Source of the DNA: an uncultured Draconibacterium sp.
GTDB lineage: Bacteria; Bacteroidota; Bacteroidia; Bacteroidales; Prolixibacteraceae
Assembly: GCF_963674925.1 (NCBI RefSeq)
Contig: NZ_OY771649.1
Location: 1,918,233-1,982,232 of the forward strand
Length of the DNA stretch: 64,000 bases
Reading direction: 5' to 3'
In this document: one piece after another, positions 1 to 8,085 of the stretch
Layout: every line of letters starts with the position of its first letter
Numbering within the stretch: position 1 is the stretch's first letter
Position numbers and translations under genes: made by a program
The notes under the pieces: generated by a model
What the model was told of the DNA's origin: nothing
The model's input: the letters and a program-made list of their open reading frames with translations, nothing else
Database searches by the model: none

Positions 1-86
1 AAGGGTAAAGCAAAACAGTAAAAAACTTGCGCCCCGGAAAAGCATAAATAATTTTGAATATTTACGAAAGCACACATTAAACACCC

Positions 87-94
87 TACTTTTG
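87..94 (+). promoter_or_regulatory. -7 promoter box of the cobalamin adenosyltransferase gene
   Basis: TACTTTTG fits the Bacteroidota -7 consensus TAnnTTTG and lies 21 bases before the ATG at 116. No clear -33 TTTG sits 19-21 bp upstream, so only the -7 element is called. Confidence 0.5.
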
Positions 95-115
95 CAAAAA
101 AAGAAATCATAAATA

Positions 116-631
116 ATGACAGGCTACGTGCACATATACACCGGAAACGGGAAAGGAAAAACAACAGCAGCTTTCGGATTGACTTTGCGGGCCTCAGGAG
201 CCGATAAAAAAGTGTTTATCGCCCAGTTTGTAAAAGGAAAAACCTACTCCGAAATTAAAGCGATACAAAACTACCTGCCCCAAATTGAATTAAAACAATA
301 CGGCCGCGGATGTTTTATTGTGAACGATCCTACTGAGGCCGATATTCAAGCAGCACAGCAGGGGTTGAGAGAGATTATGGAGTTGGTAAAATCGGAGCGC
401 TATGATTTAATCATCCTGGATGAAATTTTTATTGCGCTACACTATAAACTCATTTCTGTTGAAGCGGTAACGGAGTTGATTACAAACAAACCTGCCAACC
501 TGGAACTGGTGCTTACCGGCCGTTATGCCCCCGACGAAATAATTGAACTGGCCGACCTGGTTACCGAAATGAAAGAAGTAAATCATTACTACCAAAAAGG
601 TGTACCGGCGCGTAAGGGAATTGAGTTTTAA
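116..631 (+). CDS. cobO: Cob(I)alamin adenosyltransferase (CobO/BtuR family)
   Basis: Transfers the adenosyl group of ATP to cob(I)alamin or corrinoid, the last cofactor-activation step of adenosylcobalamin synthesis or salvage; cytoplasmic. The 171-residue protein has the family's N-terminal P-loop GNGKGKTT at residues 10-17, a Walker-B-like LIILDEIF in the middle and the C-terminal motif LTGRYAP followed by DLVTEMKEVNHYYQKG. Its length is normal for CobO. The start follows a TAnnTTTG box by 21 bases. It is followed by a palindromic element rather than by a cobalamin gene, so it looks monocistronic here. The family call is firm; whether it serves salvage or de novo synthesis cannot be told. 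Confidence 0.93.
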   Translation: MTGYVHIYTGNGKGKTTAAFGLTLRASGADKKVFIAQFVKGKTYSEIKAIQNYLPQIELKQYGRGCFIVNDPTEADIQAAQQGLREIMELVKSERYDLIILDEIFIALHYKLISVEAVTELITNKPANLELVLTGRYAPDEIIELADLVTEMKEVNHYYQKGVPARKGIEF

Positions 632-632
632 T

Positions 633-766
633 TTTTGCACGGTGGCTTTAGCCCGGTGATAAAATGGCAGTTCAGAAAAAGGGCTTTAGCCTTTAATATA
701 GTTCTTAAAGGCTAAAGCCTGTTTTAAATGTTTCCATAATCACCGCCCTGAAGGACGGTGCAAAAT
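633..766. repeat. REP-like composite palindromic element
   Basis: The ends are inverted: TTTTGCAC...CGGTGAT at 633-660 against ATCACCG...GTGCAAAA at 738-766. Inside, the short palindrome GGCTTTAGCC (or its complement) occurs three times, near 644, 682 and 708. The element starts right after the cobO stop codon and could also act as its terminator. The architecture resembles REP/BIME elements mobilised by RAYT (Y1 HUH) transposases, but no such transposase is in the window. Confidence 0.65.
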
Positions 767-1177
767 ATATTCAGCGCCTCAACAATCCAGGCTGTTATTT
801 GCCTGAACCCGATTGCACAATCTTCGCCCCAAAATCATCACTCATACTTACGATGCTATAATGTGCCGGGGCCTTGCCCCTTTTCGATATCGGATTGAAA
901 GTCCGCTACTTTGAAGATTTGTCCGAGAGGGTTGCTTGATTTGAAAAAAGGTTTGATTATTTTAATGTAATAAATATAAAACATTATATTTAATGCACTA
1001 AAAAACCAAAATTGCCGAATACATTGAACCTGACTCTGCACAGAATAAAAACTCAAACCAGCTCATATTCCACCTATAAGACAATCAATTACAACGAGTT
1101 ACAACATTCCAAGCTAATCATATATATGCGTATCATATACATGCACATACGTTAGCAACCATATTGAAATCGCCAAA
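767..1177. other. Gene-free stretch between the REP-like element and the accessory island
   Basis: No convincing coding sequence. It holds a GC-rich hairpin GGGGC-CTT-GCCCC followed by TTTT near 868-882 and a small hairpin CGGA...TCCG near 893-907, then strongly AT-rich sequence. GTTAGCAACC at 1150-1159 is the inverse of GGTTGCTAAC at 1978-1987, so a 10-bp inverted repeat flanks the next gene. The short minus-strand reading frame here has no family signature. Confidence 0.4.
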
Positions 1178-1969
1178 ATGAAAATATCTAAAATATTGAT
1201 ATTAGCCTCACTCTTTTTAAGTCTAAATCTCAATGGACAAAACCGAACGATAATTGGGCGAGTGATTTCTGAGGATTTAGAAACACTACCAGGAGTACAC
1301 ATAGAAAACGCTGACAATGTGCTCTTTGGAAAAACAGATATGGATGGTCAATTTAAAATTAGCATTCCAAAAGAAACTGACAGTTTGCTGTTTCGCTTCG
1401 TAGGTATGGAGTGGACTGACATTAGACTGAAGAAAGATTGTGACAAAGTTGAAGTTGTAATCATATACGCTGGAACATACGATTTTATGTCGTTAAAAAA
1501 AATAGATAAAATACGTAAGAAAAGATTTGATAAATTACCCAACATACATTCCAATGCTTTAGAAAAAGGACTCTTTACAACTAAGACAATTTGTTATGAA
1601 AGAGAATTTAAACCTGATAAACCGAAACTGGATGCGATAAGAAAAGAACTAAAAGAATTAAGTAAAATCAATAAAAATGATTTTAAAGATTTAAGTATTG
1701 GTGATATTGTGAAAATCCCATTTGGAATAGATACATCGGAAAAAAGAATAAGTACTCATTATTCACTTTGTAAAGACTGCACGGAAGAAGATTATGATTT
1801 CGTAATTACAGGGCAGATTATTAGTAAACAAAGGAAAAAACTTACTCTCAATATTAAAATTACAGAAATGCAGGATTATGATTCCTTGGAATATGGAGGA
1901 AATATTTTGAACGTAAGTAGTGATTTTAAATATGAGATGAAATATTTTAAGGTAATAATTGATAAATAA
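1178..1969 (+). CDS. Secreted protein with a carboxypeptidase-regulatory-like domain
   Basis: 263 residues. A signal peptide (roughly 1-21, ending LNLNGQ) is followed by a CarboxypepD_reg-like beta-sandwich at about 25-95, with the pattern GRVISEDLETLPGVHIEN...TDMDGQFKISIP, the module found at the N terminus of TonB-dependent receptors. The remaining 165 residues are lysine-rich and contain a Cys pair in LCKDC near 200. No receptor barrel follows, so this is a stand-alone periplasmic or surface protein of unknown function. Codon use is AT-rich, unlike the flanking housekeeping genes, and a GTTAGCAACC inverted repeat brackets the gene, which suggests a recently acquired unit. Confidence 0.7.
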   Translation: MKISKILILASLFLSLNLNGQNRTIIGRVISEDLETLPGVHIENADNVLFGKTDMDGQFKISIPKETDSLLFRFVGMEWTDIRLKKDCDKVEVVIIYAGTYDFMSLKKIDKIRKKRFDKLPNIHSNALEKGLFTTKTICYEREFKPDKPKLDAIRKELKELSKINKNDFKDLSIGDIVKIPFGIDTSEKRISTHYSLCKDCTEEDYDFVITGQIISKQRKKLTLNIKITEMQDYDSLEYGGNILNVSSDFKYEMKYFKVIIDK

Positions 1970-1977
1970 AAAAATAC

Positions 1978-2110
1978 GGTTGCTAACAATTTGCAAATTG
2001 CATTGCGGGTGCAGTGGCATAAGTTGTCTCTGCTCCTTTCTTAACCGTCATGTTCTATCGGACACTGACGCTCTTCGAAAACCGCCACGACAACATGTAA
2101 CAGGCGTTAT
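1978..2110. repeat. Cassette-boundary-like intergenic repeat, copy A (fullest)
   Basis: Begins GGTTGCTAAC and ends GTAACAGGCGTTAT. Its right half, 2038-2094, aligns with 8776-8834 (shared TCATGTTCTA, GCTCTTC, GAAA and ACGA blocks). Its left half, about 1983-2048, aligns with 6518-6585 (shared TAAC, ATTGCA, CTGC and AACCGTCA). The IS4 element sits 24 bp downstream. It resembles an attC-type recombination site in position and in its inverted ends, but the classical core sites fit poorly. Confidence 0.5.
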
Positions 2111-2125
2111 TCATAATTTTTTATG

Positions 2126-3455
2126 AAGACATTTCACTAGTGGGCGATTTAAATTAAAAAACGTTCTTTGAAATTCTTTGTTAGTCGTACTTGTAGCGAT
2201 TTTTGATAGCGTGACGATTTGAATTGAATTATGGATACTTTGCATGTAAACAAGCAATTATCCATGAACCAAGGCAAATATATCTTCGCTCAACTTACAG
2301 ATTTTTTACCCAGACGTATCTTCGACAGGATCGTTGAAAAACACAAGGGAAATAAGCATGTAAGAACTTTTACCTGTTGGAATCAAATGCTATGTATGGT
2401 ATTTGGACAGCTTACCTCTAGAGACAGTATGAGAGATTTGCTTCTCAGTCTTGAGGCTCATAAATCCAAGTACTATCATCTCGGCTTTGGTTCAACTATA
2501 TCGCGAAGGAATTTTGGTAATGCCAATGAAAAGCGTAGCTATAAAATCTTTGAAGAATTTGCATACGTTCTTATTGAAGAAGCACGCAAAAGCTGCTATA
2601 GATCGGACTTTGAGATCAATGTTGAAGGTAATGTTTATGCATTTGATTCATCAACAATAGATCTCTGCCTCAGTGTATTTTGGTGGGCTGAGTTTAGGAA
2701 AACAAAAGGTGGCATTAAGCTGCACACTCTGTATGATGTTAAAACATCAATACCTACATTCCTGTATATCTCAAATGCCAAAATGCACGATGTCAATGCT
2801 CTTGATCTGATCTCATATGAGCCTGGAAGCTTTTATGTGATTGACAAAGCTTACATTGATTTTGGGAGACTGTACAATCTTCATAAACAGCGAGCTTTCT
2901 TCGTAACACGAGCGAAAAATAATATGCGATTTAAAAGAATGTATTCCAGTTCGGTTGACAAATCAACCGGAGTTAAATACGATCAAATCGGCAAGCTGGA
3001 ATCCTACTACCCAAGCAGGGACTATCCAGAAAAGCTTCGGAGAATCAAATACTATGATTGTGAAACGGATAAGGAGCTAATTTTCCTTACCAACAACATG
3101 GAGCTTGAACCTACTGAAGTCGCTTATCTGTATAAAAAGCGTTGGGAAGTAGAGCTGTTTTTCAAGTGGATGAAACAACACCTTAAGATTAAATCCTGTT
3201 GGGGAACAACTCTAAATGCTGTAAAAATCCAAATGTATTGCGCGATCATTGCATACTGTCTGGTTGCCATAATTGGTAACAGATTGAAAGTTGACCGCTC
3301 AATCTACGAAATACTACAAATCCTTAGCATATCTCTACTCGACAAAACTCCTGTAAGAGAAGTGCTTACGAAATACGATTACAAAAATGTCAAAGAACTA
3401 AATAATAAACAATTAATAATCAGTGGGTTTTAATCGCCCACTAATGAAGACATTT
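2126..3455 (+). mobile_element. Complete IS4-family insertion sequence with 9-bp target duplication
   Basis: The element itself is 2135-3446 (1312 bp). Its terminal inverted repeats are 19 bp with two mismatches: CACTAGTGGGCGATT at the left (2135-) and the complement of AATCGCCCACTAATG at the right (-3446). Both ends are flanked by the direct repeat AAGACATTT at 2126-2134 and 3447-3455; 9 bp is within the usual IS4 range. Because target copies and terminal repeats are intact, the insertion looks recent. It separates the carboxypeptidase-regulatory protein from the DUF4139 gene without breaking either. Confidence 0.92.
2231..3433 (+). CDS. IS4-family transposase (DDE type, DUF4372 N terminus)
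   Basis: 400 residues filling the IS. The N terminus (MNQGKYIFAQLTDFLPR) is the DUF4372 region common in IS4-like transposases. Catalytic residues are in place: D139 in AFDSST, D205 in YVIDKAYID, and the YREK signature YKKRWEVELFFKWMK at 301-315 with Y301, R304, E308 and K315 at the exact Y-2-R-3-E-6-K spacing. No frameshift or stop is seen, so the enzyme should be active. The ATG lies about 96 bp inside the left end. Confidence 0.95.
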   Translation: MDTLHVNKQLSMNQGKYIFAQLTDFLPRRIFDRIVEKHKGNKHVRTFTCWNQMLCMVFGQLTSRDSMRDLLLSLEAHKSKYYHLGFGSTISRRNFGNANEKRSYKIFEEFAYVLIEEARKSCYRSDFEINVEGNVYAFDSSTIDLCLSVFWWAEFRKTKGGIKLHTLYDVKTSIPTFLYISNAKMHDVNALDLISYEPGSFYVIDKAYIDFGRLYNLHKQRAFFVTRAKNNMRFKRMYSSSVDKSTGVKYDQIGKLESYYPSRDYPEKLRRIKYYDCETDKELIFLTNNMELEPTEVAYLYKKRWEVELFFKWMKQHLKIKSCWGTTLNAVKIQMYCAIIAYCLVAIIGNRLKVDRSIYEILQILSISLLDKTPVREVLTKYDYKNVKELNNKQLIISGF

Positions 3456-3499
3456 ATGGAATTAACGAAAGTCTTGCATCTTATTAGAAAATCAATATT

Positions 3500-5380
3500 A
3501 TGAAAGCAATAAATATTTTACTATTAAGTTTAATTTCCTGCAATTTACTTGCACAAGAAATTACAGAAAAAGAAATCAAAACAGATGTTAACGAAGTAAC
3601 TGTTTCTATTGATAAAGCTCAAGTTACAAGGCAAAAAACGGCTGAACTTAACGCTGGAATCACAATTTTAAAATTTATTAATCTATCCCCTTTTATTGAC
3701 GCAAAAAGTATTCAGGTTAAAGCAAGTGGAGATGTGACTGTTTTAGCAGTAAATCATCAACAAAACTTCATAGACAAACTTGAGAAATCTGAAGAAGTAA
3801 AAAAAATTGAAGAAAATCTTGATGATCTAAACAGTCAAATAAAATTAGAAGAAACCTACCTTTCAATTTTAAAAGAAGAACTGAGTTTTATAAATGACAA
3901 TCGGATTATTGGCGGGAAAAACAATGAATTAAATATTTCGACACTCAAAGAAGCATCTGAATTTTACAGTTCTAAATTAACAGCATTAAAACTCAAAGAA
4001 ATAGAAAGAAATAAAACTTTAGAGAATCTAAGAAAACAAAAGAACGAACTTCAAAACCAATTAAATACATTAACAAGTAAGAAAGAATTTGCTTCGGGAG
4101 AAATTTTAGTTAAAGTTCAAAGTAAAATAAAAACAAATCCGTCTTTCGAATTATCATATATCGTTGACAATGCAGGATGGTACCCAACATATGATATTCG
4201 TGCAAAAACAATAAATGACCCGGTTGAAATCATTTATAAGGCGAATTTACGGCAAGACACTAAAGTTGATTGGAAGAATGTAAAACTTAGTTTTTCTTCC
4301 TCAAATCCAAATTCTTCGGGAGTTGCTCCCGAACTTAAAACTTATTATCTCGATTATTACAGTTTGCCGCCGGTTTATAATAAATCAATAAACTCCGTTA
4401 GCGGTCAGGTTGTGGATGAAGAAAACCAACCATTAATTGGAGTAACGGTAATGGTACCAAAAACTACAATTGGAGTAGTAACAGATATGAACGGAAATTA
4501 TTCGATCACACTTCCTAACAATGCGGATTATCTTAACTTTTCGTTTATAGGTTGCGAAAGTCAAACATTGCCAATTACAAGCTCAGTGATTAATGTAAAA
4601 ATGGTTGAGGATGTCGTGGGATTGGAAGAAGTTGTGGTAGTTGGTTATGGTGTTCAGGAAGATGCTGAAATGTCGACACAACTTCAAGGAAGAGTGGCTG
4701 GTGTTTCCGTAAATAAAACTAAAAGCAGAGGCGCAGAAAGTATTGCAATTCCTTTTGAAAAAACGGAAAATCAAACATCTATAAATTTTGAAATTTCCAC
4801 TCCATATTCTGTTAATTCTGACAATAAAAACTATTCAGTTGACATGGTCGTGTATCAGGTACCTGCATTCTTCCAATATTATACTGTACCAAAAATTGAA
4901 AAAGAAGCTTACTTAATTGCAAATATCACCGACTGGGAAAAATATAATTTATTGGAAGGTGAAGCCAATATCTTTTTTGAGGGAACATTTGTCGGAAAAT
5001 CACTTTTAGATGTTCGGTTTGCATCAGACACCTTGCAACTTTCGTTGGGTAAAGACAAAAATGTAACTGTTAACCGTGAAAAAGAAAAAGATTTTGAAAC
5101 CAGACAATTTATTGGTTCAAAGAAAGAAGAATCAAAATCCTGGAGAACAACCATTAAAAACAACAAAAGTCAAGAAATTAATATGGTTGTACTTGACCAG
5201 GCTCCCGTATCAAAACTTGAAGAAATTGAAGTAAACATTCAAAATATTTCTGGCGGTAAGCTAAACAAAGAAAGTGGAGAAGTTAAGTGGGAATTTACTT
5301 TAAAACCTATGGAGAAAAAGGAATTTGATTTAAAATATTCTGTCAAATATCCAAAATCGAGGAATTTAACAATTGAATGA
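3500..5380 (+). CDS. DUF4139 (MuiA-like) secreted protein with embedded TonB-receptor-type modules
   Basis: 626 residues with signal peptide 1-18 (cut near LLAQ). An N-terminal DUF4140-like domain (about 28-90) and a long coiled coil (about 92-200) precede the DUF4139 beta domain, which starts near 205 with FELSYIVDNAGWYPTYDIRA. Inside DUF4139 is an insert of about 120 residues: a CarboxypepD_reg module from SGQVVDEENQPLIGVTV at 301, then EEVVVVGYG at 376-384 and QLQGRVAGVSV at 394-404, which are linker and plug motifs of SusC-type receptors. DUF4139 resumes near 415. MuiA-type proteins have no settled biochemical role. Only 6 bp separate it from the next gene, so the two are very likely co-transcribed. 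Confidence 0.82.
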   Translation: MKAINILLLSLISCNLLAQEITEKEIKTDVNEVTVSIDKAQVTRQKTAELNAGITILKFINLSPFIDAKSIQVKASGDVTVLAVNHQQNFIDKLEKSEEVKKIEENLDDLNSQIKLEETYLSILKEELSFINDNRIIGGKNNELNISTLKEASEFYSSKLTALKLKEIERNKTLENLRKQKNELQNQLNTLTSKKEFASGEILVKVQSKIKTNPSFELSYIVDNAGWYPTYDIRAKTINDPVEIIYKANLRQDTKVDWKNVKLSFSSSNPNSSGVAPELKTYYLDYYSLPPVYNKSINSVSGQVVDEENQPLIGVTVMVPKTTIGVVTDMNGNYSITLPNNADYLNFSFIGCESQTLPITSSVINVKMVEDVVGLEEVVVVGYGVQEDAEMSTQLQGRVAGVSVNKTKSRGAESIAIPFEKTENQTSINFEISTPYSVNSDNKNYSVDMVVYQVPAFFQYYTVPKIEKEAYLIANITDWEKYNLLEGEANIFFEGTFVGKSLLDVRFASDTLQLSLGKDKNVTVNREKEKDFETRQFIGSKKEESKSWRTTIKNNKSQEINMVVLDQAPVSKLEEIEVNIQNISGGKLNKESGEVKWEFTLKPMEKKEFDLKYSVKYPKSRNLTIE

Positions 5381-5386
5381 AAAACT

Positions 5387-6508
5387 ATGAATAGATATAA
5401 CTTCTCATTAATAACATTGATTCTCATCTTTAAGACCTTCAATCTTTTTGCCGACATTAAACCGGTTCGGATTCAGGCAAAAACAATTTATCCAGGCAAC
5501 AGAACATCAGTGAGAATGGAATCGGAAAGAGTTATAATTGACCTTTACAATGACAGCTCGGTTGTTAAATGTACATTTAACATGAAAAACCTTGGAGAAC
5601 AAGAAAAACTTCAAATTGGCTTTCCCGAGATGAATTTCTATCACTATCGGTTGATAAGTGAATCAGAAAAGCTAAATAAATTTAAAGTAAAAGAAAATGG
5701 TAAGACTGTAAAATTTTACCTTTCCGATTCATTGAAAACCGATGTAGAATTACGAAGAAAAATTGATTCATATCAAATTATTCAGGACTGGTATTTATGG
5801 GATGGCGAATTTCAAAAAGGAGAATCAAAAACGATTGAAGTGCAATATTCATTACCTTTTGGAATGCTTTACAAAACAAACGAAAGATTCTTCACATACT
5901 TGCTAAGTACAGGAGCGAATTGGAAGGGTACAATTGGGAAAGCCGAAATTATTGTAAATCTAAAAGACATAGAAATAGATTCATTAATTTCTCAACAGCC
6001 TAATAACTGTGAAGTAACCAATGACCAATTGAAATGGACTTTCTCAGATTTCGAACCTACGACAAACGATGATATAAAGATTAATTACAACTCCAATAAA
6101 GTACTGTATACAGGAAAGAAACCTATTCCTCCAGTATTCATTGTTAACGAAAATTTAGATGACAAATTTGATTTAAAATCAATAGAACCGAATGATATTG
6201 CAGGTATTGAAGTCATCAAGAATCCCGAAGAAACTAAGAAATATACGAACCAAAACAATGGAGTAGTTAAAATCTATACAAAAGACTTTGTTCTAACGGA
6301 AGTAAAGAAACTAATAAGAGCAAAATCCAATGAAGAAATCGTATTAACTAGCTATGACCAATTAAAGGAGAACTATTGTTTGTTTGTCAATCGAGACGAA
6401 GTTGATTTTGTAAAAATTATAGGAGTGAATACAAAATCAGTTGCAAAACTTGAAATCATTGGCTTAAATGACGAGAAAAGTAAAATAATGATAGAATTAA
6501 AAAAATAA
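5387..6508 (+). CDS. Secreted protein with receptor-plug-like C terminus, partner of the DUF4139 protein
   Basis: 373 residues, with signal peptide about 1-23 (LIFKTFNLFAD). Residues 25-235 form a beta-rich domain, with VRMESERVIIDLYND near the start and IQDWYLWDGEFQKGESKTI later; it recalls DUF4424-like proteins but is not firmly assigned. From about 247 the sequence turns into PPVFIVNENL...SIEPNDIAGIEVIKNPEE...NNGVVKIYTKD, the plug pattern of SusC-type receptors (IDPNDIESIEVLKD...GVIIITTK). There is no barrel. It follows the DUF4139 gene by 6 bp. Function unknown; possibly a partner in envelope sensing or assembly. Confidence 0.68.
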   Translation: MNRYNFSLITLILIFKTFNLFADIKPVRIQAKTIYPGNRTSVRMESERVIIDLYNDSSVVKCTFNMKNLGEQEKLQIGFPEMNFYHYRLISESEKLNKFKVKENGKTVKFYLSDSLKTDVELRRKIDSYQIIQDWYLWDGEFQKGESKTIEVQYSLPFGMLYKTNERFFTYLLSTGANWKGTIGKAEIIVNLKDIEIDSLISQQPNNCEVTNDQLKWTFSDFEPTTNDDIKINYNSNKVLYTGKKPIPPVFIVNENLDDKFDLKSIEPNDIAGIEVIKNPEETKKYTNQNNGVVKIYTKDFVLTEVKKLIRAKSNEEIVLTSYDQLKENYCLFVNRDEVDFVKIIGVNTKSVAKLEIIGLNDEKSKIMIELKK

Positions 6509-6517
6509 AACCGAACG

Positions 6518-6585
6518 CATAACGAAGTACATATTGCAGGGCGGGGTTTGGTGATGCGCCAACTGCACCTGCCTGCCAACCGTCA
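6518..6585. repeat. Cassette-boundary-like intergenic repeat, copy B (left half)
   Basis: Follows the stop of the plug-like gene by 10 bp. CATAAC, ATTGCA, GCGGGG, CTGC, CCTGCCTGCC and AACCGTCA occur in the same order and at about the same spacing as in 1983-2048. It ends where copy A continues into TGTTCTATCGG, so the right half is missing. The inside is GC-rich compared with its AT-rich surroundings. Confidence 0.4.
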
Positions 6586-6664
6586 GTATTTATTGAAGAT
6601 ATGACAATATTATACTACTATTGTTTGGCACCAATTGAAAAATATTGAAATAAAATGTGTAAAA

Positions 6665-7327
6665 ATGAAACAGAATAAAATATTACTACTAATTGAAATT
6701 TCGATTTTTATACTGCTGGTTGTTTTCGACGCGGTCGGTTATTTACCAATCACTCAAACCATATATATTATACCTTTTATATGGATAACTCTTAGGCTAA
6801 AGAAAGAATCTTTTAGTTCAATTGGATTGAGTTTAAAAAATATTAAAATTGGTAAAGCAATCCTTATAGGCATCTTGCTGGGAATTGTTCTTGAATTGTT
6901 TGCCACCTTTATCACTACACCGATACTAAGTAGTATTTTCAATGCTGAACCAAATCTCAGTGACTTTCAAGAAATAAAAGGAAACCTGGCTATGCTTTTT
7001 CTATTTATCCTGTTATCGTGGGTATTGGCTGCATTTGGTGAGGAAATCTGCTTTAGAGGTTTTTTAATGAATAGAATCGCTGCTCTTTTTGGAAATAATA
7101 AAGCTGCCTGGATTATGAGTTTAGTTTTGTCCAGCATTTTATTTGGTTGGGGACATACTGAGCAAGGAGTAACAGGGTGGATTCAGGAAAGTATAAGTGC
7201 TTTATTTTTAGGAATTATTTTTCTGAAATCAGGCAAAAACCTTACTATTCCTATCATTGTACATGGAGTGTCAAATACTTTGGCTTTTATACTAATTTAT
7301 TTGGGTAAATATCCCGGAATTATGTAG
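6665..7327 (+). CDS. CPBP-family intramembrane metalloprotease (CAAX/Abi)
   Basis: 220 residues, about six membrane helices. The catalytic set is present: EE at 126-127 with R131 in GEEICFRGF, H164 in FGWGH and H200 in VHGVSNT. The family includes CAAX prenyl proteases, bacteriocin-immunity proteins and unassigned membrane proteases; no prenylation substrate or bacteriocin gene is nearby. I chose ATG 6665 over the upstream TTG at 6635 because the membrane helix begins just after it. It sits as a single gene between two unrelated ones in the + strand island. Confidence 0.82.
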   Translation: MKQNKILLLIEISIFILLVVFDAVGYLPITQTIYIIPFIWITLRLKKESFSSIGLSLKNIKIGKAILIGILLGIVLELFATFITTPILSSIFNAEPNLSDFQEIKGNLAMLFLFILLSWVLAAFGEEICFRGFLMNRIAALFGNNKAAWIMSLVLSSILFGWGHTEQGVTGWIQESISALFLGIIFLKSGKNLTIPIIVHGVSNTLAFILIYLGKYPGIM

Positions 7328-7467
7328 TCCTCATTGTCAATGTTTCATGCTATCAGTAGTTAGAGGTAATTGAAGAGCAAAGAAAAGTTCAACCTAGGGA
7401 ATCAACGAAATAAAAAATCAGATAGAAAGCAAATTGATTTTTTGTCGACTTAAGGTTATCAATAAAA

Positions 7468-7917
7468 ATGAATACTATCGAATCAATAACAAAAGTGCTC
7501 ATTAAAAGTAATGTTGGGTTTGAGATAATTTCTCATAATAAAGCGATTAAAACGAAGGAGGATGCCGAAGCGTATTTTCAAATCGAAGAAACTGCACCAA
7601 CGTTACTATTAAAGACAGATAAAGGTATATATTCATTAATCGTTTCCGGGATAAGAGCAAAAGTAGATTTTAAACAGATTAAAAAGCTTTTGAAATGCAA
7701 GAATCTTACTTTGATGGATAAAAATGAAGTTCAAGAAATGTTTAAAATGGAAGTTGGCAGTATTCCTTTAGTCGGACTGGATTTACCAACAATATTTGAT
7801 AATATTCTGTTGGATTATGAATTTGTATATGGCGGGTGTGCAGACTTTTATAAAACCCTTAAAATAAGACCTGAAGATTTAACAAAAGTCAATAATGTTG
7901 TTTTGTTCTTTGACTAA
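7468..7917 (+). CDS. YbaK/ProX-type aminoacyl-tRNA deacylase-like protein
   Basis: 149 residues matching the YbaK/prolyl-tRNA deacylase fold: an N-terminal helix (TKVLIKSNVGFEIISHNKAIKTKEDAEAYFQI), the core ETAPTLLLKTDKGIYSLIVSGIRAKVDFKQIKKLL, and late glycines in GSIPLVGL and YGGC. Family members clear mischarged tRNA (for example Cys- or Ala-tRNAPro) in trans. Which amino acid this copy edits cannot be read from sequence. It is monocistronic inside the accessory island. Confidence 0.75.
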   Translation: MNTIESITKVLIKSNVGFEIISHNKAIKTKEDAEAYFQIEETAPTLLLKTDKGIYSLIVSGIRAKVDFKQIKKLLKCKNLTLMDKNEVQEMFKMEVGSIPLVGLDLPTIFDNILLDYEFVYGGCADFYKTLKIRPEDLTKVNNVVLFFD

Positions 7918-8085
7918 ATTTTATGAGATAAAAACCAAAATGCTAATACGGTGTAGAAAACATAGGGCATGCGTCGGTAAAACATATCTTATCTTTCATC
8001 AATTTTTATTTGTGATCTTAAATTTATTCCTTTATTTCCTAACGTCCACTGCACAGGACCTTAACACAAACAAAAATTAAAAACC

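Noticed and set aside
856..1056. - strand frame near the REP-like element
   Set aside because: The product has no domain and runs through the GC-rich hairpin. No promoter was found.
1978..2110. Calling the repeat a true integron attC site
   Set aside because: Only AAC/GTT cores and inverted ends are present. The classical RYYYAAC and GTTRRRY cores do not match well and no integrase is in view, so it is reported as cassette-like only.
7895..8080. + strand frame of 61 codons overlapping the end of the YbaK-like gene
   Set aside because: It begins inside the YbaK-like gene in another frame and ends just before the next real gene; the hydrophobic part looks like chance in AT-rich DNA.
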